Assembly (NCBI RefSeq): GCF_000265425.1
Contig: NC_018014.1
Span: 1,736,001 to 1,800,000, forward strand
Length of the DNA stretch: 64,000 nucleotides
Source: Terriglobus roseus DSM 18391
GTDB lineage: Bacteria; Acidobacteriota; Terriglobia; Terriglobales; Acidobacteriaceae
Direction of reading: 5' to 3'
The translations under genes and the position numbers were made by a program. The notes under the pieces were generated by a model that was not told the origin of the DNA, ran no database searches, and saw nothing but the letters and a program-made list of their open reading frames with translations. This document shows, in pieces, positions 8,537 to 15,945 of the stretch. Every line of letters starts with the position of its first letter. Position 1 is the stretch's first letter.

Positions 8537-8647
8537 TCGGGACCCAGGGCGTTGCCCTGGGCTAGGATGGCACGGGCCTTCAGCCCGTCTTCGCGCTTTG
8601 CGCGAGTCTTCCCACTCATACGCTTTGCGTAGGAATGGGGCACCCCG
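8537..8647. repeat. Composite palindromic repeat element, copy A (intergenic)
   Basis: Four hairpin units are stacked without a gene. They are CCCAGGGC-gtt-GCCCTGGG, ACGGGC-cttca-GCCCGT, TCGCGC-ttt-GCGCGA and CCCACTCATACGC-ttt-GCGTAGGAATGGGG, then a GCACCCC tail. The last unit recurs nearly unchanged at 9802-9836 and at 15450-15490, and in shortened form in polA at 13600-13635. It lies between hxlB and the small exported protein gene. It is either a REP-type element or a transcriptional punctuation block. Confidence 0.8.
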
Positions 8648-8681
8648 GCGATTGTTTTACACTGCTCCTTGAGAGGGTGCG

Positions 8682-9041
8682 ATGGAGAGGGCTGGATCCA
8701 GGGCGATGGGCCGGTGGTTGGTGGCGGCGGGTTTGCTGCTGCTTGGCCTTTTGCTGAGTGGGTTCAACTGCCCCGGCAACCTTCGCGACCATCTGCCGGC
8801 ACGCGCTGAGGCTCGCGCTGCTTCTGCGCAGCAATCCCTTCGGCGCCAGTCGATTCAAAGCGAGATCAAGGTAGAAGTTGCGAAGGCTGCGCCGCTGGTG
8901 GCGCTGCTGCTTTCGCTGGTGCCTGCTCATCCGCGTGCAACGGCGGTGCCGGTTGCCGTGGTGGCGACTGCCGGTGACAGCAGCCTTTGGCTTATGCCGT
9001 ATCTGTTTCGACCACCACCCGTAAGCATCCTCGTTCGGTAG
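8682..9041 (+). CDS. Small exported hypothetical protein, 119 residues
   Basis: An open frame with an N-terminal signal-like segment (RWLVAAGLLLLGLLLSGFNC, about residues 11-30). It could be a signal peptide or a lipoprotein signal ending at Cys30. A charged helical middle follows, then a second hydrophobic stretch (APLVALLLSLVPAH) and a Pro-rich end (RPPPVSILVR). Starts at 8682 or 8706 are both possible; GAGAGG lies just ahead of the first. I do not recognise the family. It ends 99 bases before an ECF sigma gene on the same strand, so a link to that regulator is possible but unproven. Confidence 0.55.
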   Translation: MERAGSRAMGRWLVAAGLLLLGLLLSGFNCPGNLRDHLPARAEARAASAQQSLRRQSIQSEIKVEVAKAAPLVALLLSLVPAHPRATAVPVAVVATAGDSSLWLMPYLFRPPPVSILVR

Positions 9042-9140
9042 CGATCTGGCTTCACACACTGTTGTGTTGTGAAGGCATGCGTGACCCGCGGAGCGCCCTG
9101 CTCCGCACGACAGCGGTGAACAGCCGCCGAGGAAATATTC

Positions 9141-9740
9141 ATGCAGATGATGCCTGTTGTGATGGTTGACGGTGTCCGCTCATCTCTCACGGACTTTGCA
9201 ACGGACGACCGTACGCGATTGATGGATGCGATGGTGAAGCACCGGAACTACCTGTACCGGATGGCCTATTCGATCGTGCGCCACGCGGAGGATGCGGAGG
9301 ATGCCGTGCAGGCGGCTTACCTGTCGGCGTGGACGGGCTGGGCTTCGTTCCGCGGGCAGTCGACCTTGAAGACGTGGCTGACGACGATTGTGATGAACAA
9401 GGCGCTGAGTGAGTTGAGGACGAAGCGGCGGCAGACCTGCGTGTCGATGGATGCGGATCCGGCGCTGCTGGCGGATGCTGAGTGGCGGCTGTCGGCGGGG
9501 CAGGTGACACCGGAACAGCTTGCGATCCGGGAGCAGAGCGTGCGGCGGGTGACGGAGCAGATGGCCTATCTGCCGGAGCATACGCAGTGCATGGTGATGC
9601 TGCGGTATGGGCAGGAGCTGAGCGTGGAGGAGATTGCGCAGAGCCGCGGGACGAGCCGGGCTTCGGTAAAGGGACACCTGGTGCGTGGGTGCAAGGCTTT
9701 GCGGAAGGGTGTTTCGAGCCGGCGGATGTTGATGGCTTGA
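9141..9740 (+). CDS. ECF-type RNA polymerase sigma factor
   Basis: A 199-residue sigma-70 family protein of the extracytoplasmic-function type. Region 2 is at about residues 30-95 (NYLYRMAYSIVRHAEDAEDAVQAAYLSAW and FRGQSTLKTWLTTIVMNKA, read in two blocks). A linker follows, then region 4 at about 135-185, with the helix-turn-helix LSVEEIAQSRGTSRASVKGH. GAGGAAAT lies five bases before the ATG at 9141. No anti-sigma gene is adjacent; downstream is a palindromic element and a convergent marC. Upstream is a small exported protein that could act in the same circuit. Confidence 0.93.
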   Translation: MQMMPVVMVDGVRSSLTDFATDDRTRLMDAMVKHRNYLYRMAYSIVRHAEDAEDAVQAAYLSAWTGWASFRGQSTLKTWLTTIVMNKALSELRTKRRQTCVSMDADPALLADAEWRLSAGQVTPEQLAIREQSVRRVTEQMAYLPEHTQCMVMLRYGQELSVEEIAQSRGTSRASVKGHLVRGCKALRKGVSSRRMLMA

Positions 9741-9780
9741 GTGGCGTCCCGGTTCAGCCTTGTCCTGGGCCGGGATTGTT

Positions 9781-9836
9781 TTCGCGCATTCGCGCGAAGG
9801 TCCCACTCATCCGCTTTGCGTATGAATGGGGCACCC
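9781..9836. repeat. Palindromic repeat element, copy B (intergenic)
   Basis: Two hairpin units sit between the convergent sigma factor and marC genes: TTCGCGC-att-cGCGCGAA at 9781-9798, and CCCACTCATCCGC-ttt-GCGTATGAATGGGG at about 9802-9831, with the GCACCC tail. The second unit matches copy A at all but two positions. Because it separates two converging genes, it could serve as a shared terminator. Confidence 0.8.
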
Positions 9837-9862
9837 GGTTTTGTGGCGCATTGTGGGCGTCG

Positions 9863-10549
9863 TCAGGGACGGGCGTGGAGGATGGATCCGAGCAGGAATG
9901 CGATGCCGTTCCATGAGATCTGTACGCCGATGCAGAGCAGGATGAAGCCCATGACGCGCAGGATGCCGTGTGCTGTCGCGGGCGGGATGGCCTTGGTGAT
10001 GCGGGCTGCGTAGGCGTAGCAGAAGTAGACGGCAGCGCTGAGGACGACGATGGCGATGAAGAGACCGAGATGCGCGAGCAGGGCAGCGGTGCCGCGGTCG
10101 CCGGAGAAGCGCGCGCTCAGTGTGAGCAGCACGACGAGCGTGCCCGGGCCCGAGGTGACGGGAAAGGTGAAGGGATAAAAGGCCTTCTCCTGCAGATTGC
10201 CCAGCGCACCACAATCCTCGCCCAGTTGGGCTTCTTCGCGCTTATTGTCGGCCATGGCCTCCGAGTCTTTCGCGTTGAGGACACCCCAGCCGATGGCGGC
10301 GATGACGATGCCTCCGGAGACCTGAACGATGGGGAGGGAGATGCCAAAGAAGTGCAGGATCGCCGAGCCGAGCAGTTCAAAGATGCAGAGGAAGATGATG
10401 TTGTTGATGGCGATCTTGCGGGCCAGCGCTCGGTAGACGCCGGACGGCACCTGCCCGACTAACCCCAGGAAGACCAGGGAGGAGCCGAGAGGATTGATCA
10501 GTGGTAGCAGGGCCGTGAAGGCTATGAGAAATGAGTTCCAGACGGGCAA
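9863..10549 (-). CDS. MarC-family (UPF0056) integral membrane protein
   Basis: A 228-residue inner-membrane protein with about six hydrophobic helices. Family signatures are FIALLPLINPLGSSLVFLGL-like residues 8-28, QVSGGIVIAAIGWGVL near residue 76, and FYPFTFPVTSGPGTLVVLLTL near residue 128. MarC proteins are transporter-like with no settled substrate; the early link to multiple antibiotic resistance was not upheld. The start is a TTG at 10547-10549 with GAGGAAA about seven bases upstream. The gene stands alone between a repeat element and a secreted-protein gene on the same strand. Confidence 0.9.
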   Translation of the reverse strand: MPVWNSFLIAFTALLPLINPLGSSLVFLGLVGQVPSGVYRALARKIAINNIIFLCIFELLGSAILHFFGISLPIVQVSGGIVIAAIGWGVLNAKDSEAMADNKREEAQLGEDCGALGNLQEKAFYPFTFPVTSGPGTLVVLLTLSARFSGDRGTAALLAHLGLFIAIVVLSAAVYFCYAYAARITKAIPPATAHGILRVMGFILLCIGVQISWNGIAFLLGSILHARP

Positions 10550-10634
10550 GGAAGTTTCCTCTGTGGATGATCGTAACCGTCGTGCAGATCAAACAAATTG
10601 GCTTTGCTCAGAGCGGGCTGCCGGAGGTAAACAG

Positions 10635-11132
10635 TTAGTCCCGCATCCTTTGCCAGAAAGACAGAGGTTTCACGTACAGGACTAGCTCGCCGGGATGCAC
10701 TGCGACTTTCTGCGAACCGCAATTATTGGGTTCTGCCAAGCCACCATCAAGAATATTTTTCGTCGAAAAGCTGAAGCGCTCAAACTGTGGCGTCTTGGCG
10801 GTCTTTTCCCAGCAGGGTTGAAAGCCGAGTTGAATGTGCAACGTATCGGTATATGGCAATGTTGGAATGCCAGAACTCGCGGGAGCGAGAGACTCGTCCT
10901 GCTTTCCGGTTATTAGCAGGACATTCGCTCTTCCTTCGGAATCAAAGGCGAGCGGCAACGCGGCTCCTCTGAGATTGCTCCAGAGGTTCAACCAAGAGTG
11001 CTCGATTGGCTTCATGGTCCTTCCGTCGAGAAGAAGGACGGTGATGGACTGCGCAGCGACGGGCCTTATGGTCGCGACAGCCACGCATAGGGCTGAGATC
11101 AGAGTGGGCAGCTTGGCTTTTCGCAATGGCAC
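10635..11132 (-). CDS. Secreted hypothetical protein, about 165 residues
   Basis: The plausible start is the GTG at 11132, which gives a signal peptide (LPTLISALCVAVATIRPVAA) and a mature domain beginning QSITVLLLDGRTMKPIEHSW. The mature part looks like a small beta-sandwich of the carboxypeptidase-regulatory type (a GRTMKPIE turn and later VHPGELVLYVKPLSFW). I do not recognise a named family. It starts only four bases after the antitoxin stop, so it is the last gene of a run polA - PIN - antitoxin - this protein. Two cysteines (LGFQPCW and PNNCGSQ) could form a disulfide. Confidence 0.6.
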   Translation of the reverse strand: MPLRKAKLPTLISALCVAVATIRPVAAQSITVLLLDGRTMKPIEHSWLNLWSNLRGAALPLAFDSEGRANVLLITGKQDESLAPASSGIPTLPYTDTLHIQLGFQPCWEKTAKTPQFERFSFSTKNILDGGLAEPNNCGSQKVAVHPGELVLYVKPLSFWQRMRD

Positions 11133-11136
11133 GTTA

Positions 11137-11382
11137 TTAAATCTCGTCCCCGGGCACGGGCGGGACGTCGGGGCGAGAGTCCAGCCATTCTTCGAGCGCG
11201 GTTCCGGTTGCGCCTTCAGCACGGCAGCGAAAGAATGCGCGAGCTCCTTCATCGGTATCCAGTCGGGACGCGACCGCCAAGCTGATCCACTGTTCGAGCG
11301 AAACACCGCTGAGACGTGCCTGCACCTGTGCTGCATGCACGATGCTGTCCGGGAGCGATACATTGCTTACTTCGGCTGCCAT
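11137..11382 (-). CDS. Ribbon-helix-helix-type antitoxin, 81 residues
   Basis: An 81-residue protein whose N-terminal half looks like a ribbon-helix-helix DNA-binding domain: strand NVSLPDSI, then helices VHAAQVQARLSGVSLEQWISLAVASRL, read in two blocks. The acidic C-terminal half (GTALEEWLDSRPDVPPVPGDEI) would bind the toxin. GAGGAGAT lies seven bases before the ATG at 11382. Its start overlaps the end of the PIN gene by 16 bases, so toxin is translated before antitoxin, the less common order. It probably represses its own operon, but because it sits behind polA the promoter arrangement is unclear. Confidence 0.75.
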   Translation of the reverse strand: MAAEVSNVSLPDSIVHAAQVQARLSGVSLEQWISLAVASRLDTDEGARAFFRCRAEGATGTALEEWLDSRPDVPPVPGDEI

Positions 11383-11804
11383 GGATGCGATCTCCTCAAC
11401 TTGATGATATCGCCGGGCGTGAGGACGGCGATAGTGAATTGCTTCGGCACTGCAGCGAAGTCCCGCACATTGTGCGTGACGATGGCTTGCGCGTGGCCGT
11501 TTGTAGCTGCTTCGAGAACAAGTTCGTCGTCGGGGTCTGCCAGTTGAGGCTTCCATTGGTAGTCGATGCGAGTTGGCTCGATGATCGCTGCCAAGTCTTT
11601 TAGCATGGTTTCGAGAAATTCATGTGGGATACCGTGCTCTGGTCGCGATAAGACTTCTTCGTATTCGAAGAAGAGCGTTGCTGTCGCGACCATCCGAAAC
11701 TCACCGGCGATGCACGCGCGCAAGAGCATGCTGCTTGCTCCATTGCGGCTTCGGTGGGCAGCGACGAGTACGGATGTGTCGAGCACTATGCGACTCGGGA
11801 TCAT
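11367..11804 (-). CDS. PIN-domain toxin (putative TA system, PIN_3 type)
   Basis: A 145-residue PIN nuclease of the putative toxin-antitoxin group (COG1569/TIGR00305 type), expected to cleave RNA using a metal-binding acidic cluster. The conserved residues are present: Asp9 in IVLDTSVLVAA, Glu49 in FFEYEEVL, Asp93 in DPDDELVLEAA, and Asp115 in THNVRDF. All catalytic positions look intact, so it should be active. Its ATG at 11804 overlaps the polA TGA as ATGA, and its end overlaps the antitoxin start. It is therefore translationally coupled to DNA polymerase I. Confidence 0.88.
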   Translation of the reverse strand: MIPSRIVLDTSVLVAAHRSRNGASSMLLRACIAGEFRMVATATLFFEYEEVLSRPEHGIPHEFLETMLKDLAAIIEPTRIDYQWKPQLADPDDELVLEAATNGHAQAIVTHNVRDFAAVPKQFTIAVLTPGDIIKLRRSHPWQPK

Positions 11805-14662
11805 TTCGCGTCCCGCCAGTTGGGGCCTTTGCCTACTTCGGCGACGATTGGGATGGAGAGCGATAGGACGCTCTCCATTTCGTGTTTTACGAGGGTGGTT
11901 ACGGTTGCGGCTTCTGCTTCGGGGGCGTCGAAGAGTAGTTCGTCGTGGACCTGGAGGGTCATGCGGGTGGCTAGTTTCTGGTCGCGCAGGGCCTGGTCGA
12001 TGCGGAGCATGGCGACCTTGATCATGTCGGCGGCGGTGCCTTGCAGCGGGGTGTTGACGGCGGTGCGTTCGGCGAAGCCTCGCATGTTGGGGTTGCGGGA
12101 CTGGATGTCGGGGATGGGGCGGCTGCGGCCGAAGAGTGTGGTTACTTTGCCCGTTTCGCGAACGGTCGCGAGTGTCTCGTTGATGAAGTTCTGCACACCC
12201 TTGTAACGGTCGAAGTAAGTCTCGATGTACGTGCGTGCTTCCTTTTGATCGATGCCGAGTTGTGCTGCGAGGCCGAAGGGCGAGATGCCGTAGACGATGC
12301 CGAAGTTAACGGCCTTGGCGCGGGCGCGTGTCTCTTTCGACATGGTGACGGGGTCGACGCCGAAGACCTCGCTGGCGGTGAGTGTGTGGATGTCGATGTC
12401 GTTGCGGTAGGCGTGGAGGAGGAGCGGGTCCTGCGAGAAGTGCGCCATGAGGCGCAGCTCGATCTGCGAGTAGTCGGCGGAGAGGATGACGTTGCCGGGC
12501 GCTGCGATGAAGGCGGCGCGGATCCCGCGGCCGAGCTCGGTGCGGACGGGGATGTTCTGCAGGTTGGGCTGCGTGGAGGAGAGGCGGCCGGTGGCGGTAC
12601 CCACCTGATTGAACGTGGTGTGGACGCGGCCTTCTGCGTCGGCGAGTTGCGGGAGCTGCTCGGTGTAGTTGCTGCGGAGCTTGGCGAGCTGGCGGTACTC
12701 GAGGACGAGGCGCGGCGCTTCGTGGTGTTCGGCGAGCTCTTCGAGGACGTCCTGCGCGGTGGAGACTACTTTGCCCTTGCCGTACTTCATCGGCTTGGGC
12801 AGTTCCATCTTACCGAAGAGGACTTCGCCGAGTTGCTTGGGCGAGTTGATGTTGAAGGTCATGCCGGCCATCTCGTGGATGCGGCTGGCCAGGTCGTCCA
12901 TCATGACGGCGAGGCGGGAGTTCTGCTGACGGAGTAAGTCGCTGTCGATGCGGACGCCGGCTTTTTCCATGCGGAGTAAGACCGGGACTAAGGGTAAGTC
13001 GATTTCGTTGTAAGTCTTGTCTAACTCGCCCTCGGCGATTTGTTTCTTGAGGATGGGTTTGAGCTGGAAGACGGCTGCGGCGGCTTCGGGCAGGATGTGC
13101 TCGGGCGCGATCTGCTTCTTTTCGACGACTGTGAGTGCGCGGTCGTTGAAGCGTGCGGCGACGTCGCTGAGCTTGTGCGAGCCGTGCGTGGGGTTGACGA
13201 GGTAGCTGTAGAGCATGACGTCGTCGCGCACGTTGGCGATGGGCAGGTTGGCGAGTTCGCAGGTGCGGAGGACGGCCTTGAGGTCGTGGACGGTCTTGGG
13301 GATGGCGGGGTCGGCGAGGGCTTTGCGGATGGGCTCGGCGAGGTCGCTGCGGAGGTCGAGGAGCATGGCGGTGTCGGCAGTGGCGGTGATGCCGATGGGG
13401 AGCGGCTCGGTCTGCGGCGCGGCGAAGGGCTTCGGCTCGGTGGGGATGGTCATGCTGCCGAAGAGATCCATGTTGGTTGCGATGGGATCTTCTGCGGGGG
13501 CTTCGGGATCCAGCTCTGCTTCCGCGCCTGACTCTTCGGCGAGGGCTTGTTTGTCTTCGGGGAAGAAGATGGTTAGTCCTGCAAGTTCGGTGGCGGCCGG
13601 ATCCCACGTCTCAGAAGCGAGACGTGGGGCACCCGCTTTAATCGGTTGCGCCGCTGCTTCGAGTAGAGCCGTGATGTCGGCGGCGGTTGGCTTCAGGATG
13701 TAGTCGACGTGGGCTGCTTCAGGGCTGGGCAGGTCTTTGAGGAGCGTGGTGAATTCGAGCTCGGTATAGAGGCTGCGGAGTTCGGCGAGGTTTGGTTCGT
13801 CGCCGGTGCTCATTGCCTCGATGGAGTAATCCACGGGTAAGTTGCAGTGGATGGTGACTAACTCCTTGGAGAGCATGACGGTGTCGCGGTTGTTCTGCAG
13901 CGACTCGCGGTAGGTCTTCTTCTTGATCTCGTCGGCGTGGTCGAGCGCGGCTTCGACGGAGCCCCACTGCTGGATGAGTTCGACGGAGCCCTTGTCGCCG
14001 ATGCCGGGTGCGCCGGGGATGTTGTCGATGCTGTCGCCGCGCAGGGCCATGACGTCAATGACCTGGCGGGGTGGGACGCCGAGGACCTCTTCGACCTTGG
14101 CGGGGTCGAGGATCAGGTTGTCCTTGGTGGGATTGAGGATCTTTACGTGCTCGGTGACGAGCTGCATCATGTCCTTGTCGCTGGAGACGATGTAGACGGG
14201 GTAGCCCTCTTCGCTGAGGCGGCGGGAGAGTGTGCCGATGACGTCGTCGGCCTCGAAGCCCTCGTGATGCAGGATGGGGATGCCGAAGGCCTCGAGCGCG
14301 CGGCGGATGTAGGGCTGCTGCTGTGTGAGGTCGGGCGGCGTTTCGCTGCGGGTGGCCTTGTAGCCGGCGTAGTCGATCTCATCGAACTGCTGCGTCTTGA
14401 TGTTGAACTTGCGGATGGTCTTCATGGCCGCGGCGGCTTCGTTGCGGTGCACGGGGGCGCCGCCCTCGTAGATGGCTGCGAGGTAGTGCGGTGCGAAGTC
14501 CTGCCGCAGCTTGTTGATCATATTGATGAAGACATAGGTCGCCGCGGTCGGGATGCCGGTGCGCGTGGACATGGGCCGCGATCGCTGCATGGCGTGGTAG
14601 GCGCGGAAGACGAAGGCCATGGTGTCAAGCAGGTATACGGGCGGCTTTTGTTCGGTCGGCAT
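11801..14662 (-). CDS. polA: DNA polymerase I
   Basis: A 953-residue enzyme for Okazaki fragment maturation and repair synthesis. The 5'-3' exonuclease domain fills about residues 1-290 (VYIVSSDKDMMQL, VMALRGDSIDNIPGAPGIG). The family A polymerase domain fills about 570-953, with motif A DYSQIELRLMAH near 730, motif B RARAKAVNFGIVYG near 785 and motif C VHDELLFD near 910. The middle 3'-5' exonuclease domain is degenerate: where active enzymes have DTE, here there is ASET, and the other acidic positions also look lost, so proofreading is probably absent. The region around residues 343-354 is encoded by a palindromic element. The gene starts at 14662; the PIN toxin overlaps its stop. Confidence 0.96.
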   Translation of the reverse strand: MPTEQKPPVYLLDTMAFVFRAYHAMQRSRPMSTRTGIPTAATYVFINMINKLRQDFAPHYLAAIYEGGAPVHRNEAAAAMKTIRKFNIKTQQFDEIDYAGYKATRSETPPDLTQQQPYIRRALEAFGIPILHHEGFEADDVIGTLSRRLSEEGYPVYIVSSDKDMMQLVTEHVKILNPTKDNLILDPAKVEEVLGVPPRQVIDVMALRGDSIDNIPGAPGIGDKGSVELIQQWGSVEAALDHADEIKKKTYRESLQNNRDTVMLSKELVTIHCNLPVDYSIEAMSTGDEPNLAELRSLYTELEFTTLLKDLPSPEAAHVDYILKPTAADITALLEAAAQPIKAGAPRLASETWDPAATELAGLTIFFPEDKQALAEESGAEAELDPEAPAEDPIATNMDLFGSMTIPTEPKPFAAPQTEPLPIGITATADTAMLLDLRSDLAEPIRKALADPAIPKTVHDLKAVLRTCELANLPIANVRDDVMLYSYLVNPTHGSHKLSDVAARFNDRALTVVEKKQIAPEHILPEAAAAVFQLKPILKKQIAEGELDKTYNEIDLPLVPVLLRMEKAGVRIDSDLLRQQNSRLAVMMDDLASRIHEMAGMTFNINSPKQLGEVLFGKMELPKPMKYGKGKVVSTAQDVLEELAEHHEAPRLVLEYRQLAKLRSNYTEQLPQLADAEGRVHTTFNQVGTATGRLSSTQPNLQNIPVRTELGRGIRAAFIAAPGNVILSADYSQIELRLMAHFSQDPLLLHAYRNDIDIHTLTASEVFGVDPVTMSKETRARAKAVNFGIVYGISPFGLAAQLGIDQKEARTYIETYFDRYKGVQNFINETLATVRETGKVTTLFGRSRPIPDIQSRNPNMRGFAERTAVNTPLQGTAADMIKVAMLRIDQALRDQKLATRMTLQVHDELLFDAPEAEAATVTTLVKHEMESVLSLSIPIVAEVGKGPNWRDAK
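13600..13636. repeat. Palindromic element copy D, inside polA
   Basis: A stem CCCACGTCTC / GAGACGTGGG with a seven-base loop, followed by the same GGGGCACCCG tail as copies A-C, lies in frame inside polA. It encodes the peptide AGAPRLASETWDP at about residues 343-354. The loop side differs from the other copies, so its membership in the family rests on the CCCAC...GTGGGGCACCC frame. Confidence 0.6.
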
Positions 14663-14725
14663 GGACTTCTAGTATCGCGCTTCGTGGGGCGAGTCAGCGA
14701 GTCAGCGACTTCGAGGGCACCCGGT

Positions 14726-15871
14726 TCAGCCTAGGAACATGCAGTCACCGTAGGAGAAGAAGCGGTAGCGCTCGTCTACGGCGTGGCGATAGGCGGCCAG
14801 GACGTTTTCGCGGCCGTGTTCGCCGGCGAAGGCGCTTACCAGCATCAGCAGGGTGGATTTCGGCAGGTGGAAGTTGGTCAGCAGGGCGTCGACCAGCGCG
14901 AAGCGGTGGCCGGGTTGAAGGAAGATGCTGGTGCTGCCGGAGTGGGCGTGGAGCTGGCTGGTTGCTGCAACGTGCTCGAGGGTGCGGGTGGTGGTGGTGC
15001 CTACGGCGACGATGCGGCGATGGTCGGCCTTCGCGCGGAGAATGGCGTCGGCGGTGGCGGCGGGCAGCGTGTAGTGCTCCTCGTGTAGGCGAATGTCTGA
15101 GAGGTCGTCCGCGCGGACAGGTTGGAAGGTGCCGAGGCCTACGTGAAGGGTTATGTGGGCGGTTTCGACTCCTCTTTGCCGGATCTGGTCGAGGATCTGC
15201 GGCGTGAAATGCAGGCCGGCGGTGGGCGCTGCGGCGGAGCCGTGGGTGTTGGCGCCGGCGTAGACGGTCTGGTAGCGGGTGCGGTCTTCTGGTTCGTCGT
15301 CGTTGCGGCGGATGTAGGGTGGCAGCGGCATGTGGCCAAGGCGGTCGAGCGTGCCGAAGAAATCGGGTGTGGGAGCGAACTGGAGGGTTCGTTCTCCGAA
15401 CTCGCCAGCTTCGATCACATCGGCTTCCAGGGAAGACGCGCTTTCGCGCGGGTTCCATTCATTCGCTTCGCGTAGGAATGGGGCACCCGATTTTCTGGCT
15501 GTTGGTTGCTCTTCGAAGATGAGGCGCTCGCCTACGGGGACTTTGCGGCCTGGTTTTACGAGGGCTCGCCAGCGGCCATCGCCTAGCGGTTGGGTCAGGA
15601 GGACTTCCACGTGACCGGTGGGCGATGGTGAGTTTGCCTGGGTGCGGAGGCCTGCGCGGCGGGCGAAGAGGCGAGCCGGGATGACTCGACTGTCGTTCAT
15701 GATGAGCAGATCGCCGGGCTGCAAGAGGGACGGGAGGTCGCGGAAGTGACGGTCGGCGAGTGCGCCGGTGGTGCGAGCGACCGTCATCATGCGCGAGTCG
15801 CCGCGTTCCGCGGGTGGGTGCTGCGCAATCAGTTCGGGCGGAAGGTCGAAGTCGAAGTCAGTTACGCGCAC
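14726..15871 (-). CDS. queA: S-adenosylmethionine:tRNA ribosyltransferase-isomerase QueA
   Basis: A 381-residue enzyme that moves the ribosyl part of S-adenosylmethionine to preQ1 in tRNA to form epoxyqueuosine. The N-terminus [15 protein letters not shown] and the motifs [15 protein letters not shown], [35 protein letters not shown] and [18 protein letters not shown] are typical. Most relatives are about 340-360 residues; here extra residues at about 128-146 are encoded by a palindromic repeat. The start at 15871 gives the standard N-terminus. It precedes polA on the same strand with a 63-base gap. Other queuosine genes are not in the window. Confidence 0.95.
   Translation of the reverse strand: MRVTDFDFDLPPELIAQHPPAERGDSRMMTVARTTGALADRHFRDLPSLLQPGDLLIMNDSRVIPARLFARRAGLRTQANSPSPTGHVEVLLTQPLGDGRWRALVKPGRKVPVGERLIFEEQPTARKSGAPFLREANEWNPRESASSLEADVIEAGEFGERTLQFAPTPDFFGTLDRLGHMPLPPYIRRNDDEPEDRTRYQTVYAGANTHGSAAAPTAGLHFTPQILDQIRQRGVETAHITLHVGLGTFQPVRADDLSDIRLHEEHYTLPAATADAILRAKADHRRIVAVGTTTTRTLEHVAATSQLHAHSGSTSIFLQPGHRFALVDALLTNFHLPKSTLLMLVSAFAGEHGRENVLAAYRHAVDERYRFFSYGDCMFLG
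15432..15491. repeat. Palindromic element copy C, inside queA
   Basis: This copy contains the units CGCGC-ttt-cGCGCG and TCCATTCATTCGC-ttc-GCGTAGGAATGGGG with the GCACCCGA tail, nearly the same as intergenic copies A and B. It lies in frame in queA and is read as [20 protein letters not shown]. No stop codon is introduced, and conserved queA motifs continue on both sides. Confidence 0.85.
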
Positions 15872-15945
15872 ATCTTGATTGTAAGTAGCTCGCGTTGTGT
15901 GGTGCCGGGCGTCCTATCATCACTCAAAAAGTGTGAGGAGTCCTC

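Noticed and set aside
8425..8643. Extension of hxlB by 73 codons to 8643
   Set aside because: The extra residues translate the palindromic repeat and no SIS isomerase has such a start.
14700..14732. A further copy of the palindromic element between polA and queA
   Set aside because: Only the GGGCACCCGG tail resembles the family; no matching stem is present.
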